Below are positions 60,421 through 64,000 of a stretch of DNA of 64,000 nt, in pieces (positions within the stretch are counted from its first letter, which is position 1; every line of letters begins with the position of its first letter). Origin of the DNA: Rhynchopus sp. YZ270_cl-10 (lineage: Eukaryota > Euglenozoa > Diplonemea > Diplonemida > Diplonemidae); assembly GCA_964035575.1 (NCBI GenBank), contig OZ037925.1, forward strand, positions 310,001 to 374,000. Direction: 5' to 3'. Below the pieces are notes generated by a model that was not told the origin of the DNA, made no database searches, and worked only from the letters and a program-made list of their open reading frames with translations. The position numbers and the translations under genes were made by a program.

Positions 60421-60943
60421 GAGAGGGGGAATGATGGGGGTGTACCACACCCGTCTGAGTGGTGAGGGGGGGTTTGGTATGTTGGTGGGGGGTGGGGTAG
60501 GATTTACTGTGTAAGATTGCATGAGTACACAGCGTATTGGTGAGATGTTATGTTTTGGAGCTTGCAATGAATGATATCTAAACCTATCGATGAGTATTCG
60601 ATTGGTGGACAGATTGGAAGTCTGGTGCCAGCACCCCGCGGTAATTACATGCCAATAACACAACGTCGAGTCAATACAGAATACGTAGTGTGATAGGAGT
60701 TTGGAGGATGACTATGTATGTCTTTGTTTAGTATTTAGAATCTCTAAGACGCAAGAAAAACACGTAGTGACAATATGCGACCCTAACCCTAATGGTGGCA
60801 GTATTGTGATGGGAGCCGATTGGAATACGCAAAATATATCAAAATACATCACAATGTGTATTATGATGTATTTTGCGTATTCCAATGGGCTCCCATCACA
60901 ATACTGTCACCATAACCTACCCCTATACCCACAAAAAAAACCC
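60421..60943. other. Spacer with a 120-bp MITE
   Basis: Apart from the MITE at 60793-60912 I see only single-copy sequence; CCACTCAGACGG upstream of the transporter start is a possible acceptor. Confidence 0.5.
60793..60912. mobile_element. Tourist-like MITE, 120 bp
   Basis: Almost fully palindromic: TGGTGGCAGTATTGTGATGG at the left pairs with CCATCACAATACTGTCACCA at the right, through GGAATACGCAAAATA. TAA flanks both sides (60790-60792, 60913-60915), the target duplication of PIF/Harbinger elements. It ends 31 bases past the stop codon of the fucosyltransferase-like gene. Confidence 0.8.
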
Positions 60944-62212
60944 TTATGCCTCACAGACGTGAATATCATATGGGTTGTAGTCCTGCTTCAGCTCCAACCA
61001 GCCGTAGCACCCCGCAGTTTCCACTAGGTAATCAGACTTACGCACAACACGAACGTTGTGCGCATTGTACGAAAGACTGGAGGCTTGATTCGGGACAAAG
61101 ACAGGCACGCTTGCGAGCACCCAGAAATCAACAAGCATCGCCATGAGACCGCCTGTATAGCGCCGATTGGGGATTTCTGCGTATGAGATGGTACCTCGTG
61201 GTGTCTGCTGTTTCAGCTGTTTTGTGAGTTCCGGACGTTGCCCATCATCCGCAAGAAAAATAGGCCCTTCCACTAATCCCACCCCCGCAAAAATCTTTTT
61301 GAGATACCCCGCTGTGGGGTTGCACTGTTGCAGATCTGCCGCAACGATGGTCCGCCCCTTAAGCCCTGGAGTTTTATCAATCATCTTTTGCAACCTCCCC
61401 ACGCAGGTATTCTCTAGACCACGAAGATGCACACCAATTGAAGGGGCAGAAGCCATGATAAGAGCCACTTCTCCTGCCAAATCCTTTGATGGCGCAACGT
61501 TTCTCCAAAAGCAGGCAGGCCCCAAATCACGATAGTAATTCACCTCAAAAAAGTAAAGCAATGTTCCTTCTGCCTTCGCTGCATCCGCGACCACATTGAC
61601 AATCTCTCGACTCTTCATTTTTATATTACGCACACAGCGTATCCCTCCCTTTGGCTGGCGTCCAATCTTCGAGGGAATCCCCTTTCGCTCCATGCAAACT
61701 GCGTCATGCATAGTGTCTGTAGTAAACACTTCTGACTCGGAGACATAACAAAACGTCTTTTTCAGTTCCGTAGTGTCATATAATTCTTCTAGGGAATACT
61801 TCCGTTTGTCCTGGGTGAACGGAGGAATCACTACAGTACGATTCAGATAGGCACCAAAATGTAAGGCATGAATAACAGCGCGGATCTGATTGCTGTGTCT
61901 TCCATTTGTATTGGCAAAGTATAAATACCGTTCGGGGCATTTCCCTTTGCGCGGTGCTGCGAGGACTGCAGGGAGCTTTGGGTTGGAGAAGAGAAAGCGG
62001 GGGTTCGACGTTACTTCATTATTTTTTACCTCAGATTTTCGCGTAACAACGGCAACTCCAGGCAATGGTGTGGTAGTAGCGGGAACAGCAACCAAATGAG
62101 GTTGTGCCGAAGGCAACACCACGTCACCTACCCTGACAATATGAAACGCATAACTCATCCACAACACCGCAATACCAGATAGGGCCACCGTCAAGGCAAC
62201 ACGAAACCGCAT
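60944..62212 (-). CDS. O-fucosyltransferase-like type II membrane enzyme
   Basis: A 422-residue protein with Golgi type II layout: a short N-terminus, one membrane anchor (residues about 5-23, VALTVALSGIAVLWMSYAF), a stem rich in Pro, Val and Thr to about residue 90, then a catalytic domain. GRHSNQIRAVIHALHFGAYL followed by NRTVVIPPF matches the N-terminal motif of the GDP-fucose protein O-fucosyltransferase superfamily, and SIGVHLRGLE matches the conserved His-x-Arg nucleotide-binding motif. GRTIVAADL and PIFLADDG match the later Rossmann half. The acceptor is unknown. CTTCTCCCTTTAG about 20 bases upstream is a good acceptor. No intron. Confidence 0.82.
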   Translation of the reverse strand: MRFRVALTVALSGIAVLWMSYAFHIVRVGDVVLPSAQPHLVAVPATTTPLPGVAVVTRKSEVKNNEVTSNPRFLFSNPKLPAVLAAPRKGKCPERYLYFANTNGRHSNQIRAVIHALHFGAYLNRTVVIPPFTQDKRKYSLEELYDTTELKKTFCYVSESEVFTTDTMHDAVCMERKGIPSKIGRQPKGGIRCVRNIKMKSREIVNVVADAAKAEGTLLYFFEVNYYRDLGPACFWRNVAPSKDLAGEVALIMASAPSIGVHLRGLENTCVGRLQKMIDKTPGLKGRTIVAADLQQCNPTAGYLKKIFAGVGLVEGPIFLADDGQRPELTKQLKQQTPRGTISYAEIPNRRYTGGLMAMLVDFWVLASVPVFVPNQASSLSYNAHNVRVVRKSDYLVETAGCYGWLELKQDYNPYDIHVCEA

Positions 62213-62689
62213 AATACAATCGAAGGGAGGATCTAAAGGGAGAAGAAGAAGAAGGTGGCAGAAGACGGCCTAAGCTTAAAGATGGTGTCGTGGTGGTGGT
62301 GGTGGGGGGGGGGGTAAAAACGGAGTGCGGCTTTTTATGTATGCGGCATTTTTTGTGGAAGGGTTCGCTGTGTAGTGTGTCTGTAGGAATGGTGGTTCGT
62401 TATGGAGGGGGTGTTAGAAATGTTGCGGCGGTAAATTAAGCGGTAAACGGGGTGTACGATGCCAGCCATCCGCGTTTAGAAAAGCCCAACAAAAGAATTT
62501 GAAAAGATAGGAATGGGAGAGGAACGAATGGATCATCTTCTGTAACATTGTGCGGATGAAGGGGAAAAAAAACAGACTTCTTTCTCATATCCAGGTGCAC
62601 GTTTTAAACAGAAATAAAATGTGCGTTGGATTGACTACAGAAGCTTTGCAAATAAGATGGAACCTAAGAGAGCCTCCAACAAAAAAAAA

Positions 62690-62735
62690 AAAAGTTTATA
62701 AGATGATCCTAAGCCTCTCGCTGCTTAGTCACCTA
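62690..62735 (+). repeat. Dispersed repeat C
   Basis: AAAGTTTATAAGATGATC then CTAAGC-CTCTCGCT-GCTTAG and TCACCT. Confidence 0.88.
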
Positions 62736-62925
62736 TAAAACTCTCTGGTAAAGGATGTTCTTCCGAAAGAGTTGTCAAAAAAAATAAATCTGAGAAACAA
62801 AAAATAAATTTGAAGCGTTCATGAATGCAATGGTTCTAAGCCTGTCTCTGTGCTTTAGTCACCTACAAGAAATCGAAGTTCAAGGGTGGCAACGCCTCTT
62901 GCGGGCGCAGCACACTGTGAGGGTG

Positions 62926-63021
62926 CATGGCTCTCGCCGGGGGGTGATCGGGTTTTAAATCACCCAAAAAAAAAAAAATTAAAAAAAAAGAGGGGTGATC
63001 CGGGTTTCGGATCACCCCTCC

Positions 63022-63052
<31 letters not shown>

Positions 63053-63506
63053 GGTTGAACCACGGGAGTACCATGGGGAACTGGGTTGCTGACCGCATCA
63101 TCTAGTCTGTACCTCAATTTTTTTTTGCCTGCGGCGCCATTTTTCCTTTTTTGCTCCGCAAAAAAGGTTTCATTGAGTGAGTATGTGATGTAAAAGCTAG
63201 CTTTTTACACCGTACCTTAAATTTTTTTCGCCTGCGGCGCCATTTTGTATTATTTTTTTTGCTCCGCAAAAAAAAAGCACGTACATACAGTTCCCAATGT
63301 TCCCAATGTCCCTGGTCAGCAGTGCTGAAAATTTTTTTGGGCATAAAAACAAGCTGACCCCAAACGAGGGGAGAAAGCGCCTCACCTCCCTGCACTGGCA
63401 GGGAGTCGCGCGCGCGAAGCGCGCGCGCGACCGCTTTTACGGGGGGAAAGCTCGGGGACCCCAAATCACCCCCCATTTTGGCCAAAAGGGGTGATTGGCG
63501 AGAGCC
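62926..63506. mobile_element. TIR element with GGCTCTCGCC ends, 581 bp
   Basis: Ends GGCTCTCGCC and GGCGAGAGCC with further pairing (GGGGTGAT / ATCACCCC-type tracts). An 11-bp direct repeat CTGTGAGGGTG flanks it (62915-62925, 63507-63517); three extra bases (CAT) sit at the left junction. The length suits a Mutator-type duplication (9-11 bp). The interior repeats GCCTGCGGCGCCATTTT and TTTGCTCCGCAAAA and carries the same GC hairpin block as the 23747, 30935 and 55515 elements, although its ends are unrelated. Confidence 0.75.
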
Positions 63507-63539
63507 CTGTGAGGGTGGGGAGAACAAAAAAAAATGAAG

Positions 63540-63612
63540 TTATTGATGCAGGCACCTCCGACTATTCCACGATGCCTGCCATCCGGATGAGAGCACAAAA
63601 TAATGGGTGAGT
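63540..63612 (+). repeat. Dispersed repeat H, second long copy
   Basis: TGCAGGCACCTCCGACTATT ... CGATGCCTGCCATCCGGATG ... GAGCACAAAA, matching 30137-30210. Confidence 0.75.
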
Positions 63613-63741
63613 GGGCGGGGGGAACAGCATTGCCGCCGTTGCCCTCCCACCTCCCACGGGAAAGGGGGGGGAAAGAGCTGGAAAGAAGGGAAGGGAAGGA
63701 AGAGAGCAGGGGGAGGGGATGTGTTGTGCCCCTCCCACAAA

Positions 63742-63927
63742 TCAGGGTGAAGACCTCAGTACTGTGGTAAGCTTCGCATTTTTCACCCGCAAACACTCAT
63801 TCCCGTTGTGACGGGGAGAGGGTGCGTCTTCGAAAACGCTAGCCATCAGGAAGCAAAGGTCTTCGTGATCTGAAAGGGAGGGGTATGACTGCGTATTCGA
63901 AACCTCCTGGGAAGGCTGTGTGTGCCA
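63742..63927 (-). CDS. Probable last exon of a gene beyond the right edge
   Basis: A 61-residue minus-strand frame begins right after GGCACACACAG, a good acceptor, and ends at a stop codon at 63742. It reads PSQEVSNTQSYPSLSDHEDL, later VFEDAPSPRHNGNECLRVKN. It is GC-richer than the flanks and in the same direction as all other genes, so it is plausibly the 3'-terminal exon of a gene whose upstream exons lie past 64000. No domain recognised. Confidence 0.45.
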   Translation of the reverse strand, partial: WHTQPSQEVSNTQSYPSLSDHEDLCFLMASVFEDAPSPRHNGNECLRVKNAKLTTVLRSSP

Positions 63928-64000
63928 CAATGGTTCTTTTTGTGGTGTGACACACACAGTCTACGAAACAAAAAAAAAAGGGGGAGCGATGAATACTGAC

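Larger units (their letters stand above)
62213..63741. other. Spacer with repeats C, E, H and a TIR element
   Basis: Contains a repeat H fragment (62456-62482), C (62690-62735 and a variant at about 62820-62868), an E-like piece (62886-62914), a TIR element (62926-63506) and H (63540-63612). No gene. Confidence 0.6.

Noticed and set aside
58801-60465. Plus-strand open frames opposite the ABC transporter
   Set aside because: The minus frame has full ABCG motifs; the opposite frames have none.
60780-60792. CCCTAACCCTAA resembling telomere repeats
   Set aside because: Only two units, directly beside a MITE and in the middle of genes; chance is enough.

Overview
This window is nuclear DNA from a unicellular eukaryote, most likely a flagellate. 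Genes carry short spliceosomal introns (GTATGT-like donors, YAG acceptors). There is a p25-alpha (TPPP) gene, typical of organisms with flagella or cilia, and two genes of the activated spliceosome (CWC27 and RBMX2/IST3). Gene-free DNA is AT-rich, full of A/T homopolymers and packed with small repeats. Every gene I trust lies on the minus strand, and many have a pyrimidine tract plus AG shortly before the start codon. That layout recalls co-directional, trans-spliced genomes such as those of Euglenozoa (diplonemid- or euglenid-like), but no diagnostic marker such as a spliced-leader gene was found, so the lineage is an inference.

Reading the minus strand from right to left: partial terminal exon (63.9-63.7 kb); type II membrane O-fucosyltransferase-like enzyme (62.2-60.9); EGF-bearing ABCG transporter (60.4-57.1); a cluster of TIR transposons (56.3-53.8); triple cyclic-nucleotide-binding-domain protein (53.8-51.5); tyrosine-recombinase fossil (about 51); pseudo-receiver/coiled-coil protein (50.5-47.3); sorbitol/polyol dehydrogenase (47.1-46.0); a repeat- and MITE-rich gap (46.0-42.9); ubiquitin-like plus armadillo protein (42.9-41.1); EF-hand protein (40.4-39.6); p25-alpha protein (39.3-38.6); a hAT-like element with its own ORF (37.5-36.5); P/E/L/S-repeat protein (35.9-34.9); a 5-kb gene-free repeat zone (34.9-29.8); RBMX2 (29.8-28.4); a secreted bacterial-type beta-roll protein (27.8-27.0); a 4.3-kb transposon zone (27.0-22.7); ubiquitin-like plus ankyrin protein (22.7-21.2); an unassigned two-exon gene (18.6-17.7); a 1,984-residue SH3-like/CAP/UBA-like protein (15.5-9.4); ubiquitin-like plus TPR-like protein (8.0-7.0); CWC27 (5.9-2.5); ankyrin protein (2.0-0.4).

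The gene-free DNA is the most unusual part. At least seven families of 30-120 bp repeats (called A-I here) recur many times, almost always in one orientation, antisense to the genes; three share a CACGAGAGG core. DNA transposons of several superfamilies (pogo-like, TA-type MITEs, hAT-like, Mutator-like, others) have landed inside these repeats, so intact repeat copies serve as empty sites and the target duplications can be read directly. Several transposons with unrelated ends share internal modules: GCGTACCGTG followed by a GC-rich mini-hairpin, and an approximately 80-bp block around a CGCGCGAAGCGCGCG hairpin. This shared, mosaic cargo is the best candidate here for something undescribed. 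A second theme is three genes that each join an N-terminal ubiquitin-like fold to a different solenoid (TPR-like, ankyrin, armadillo).
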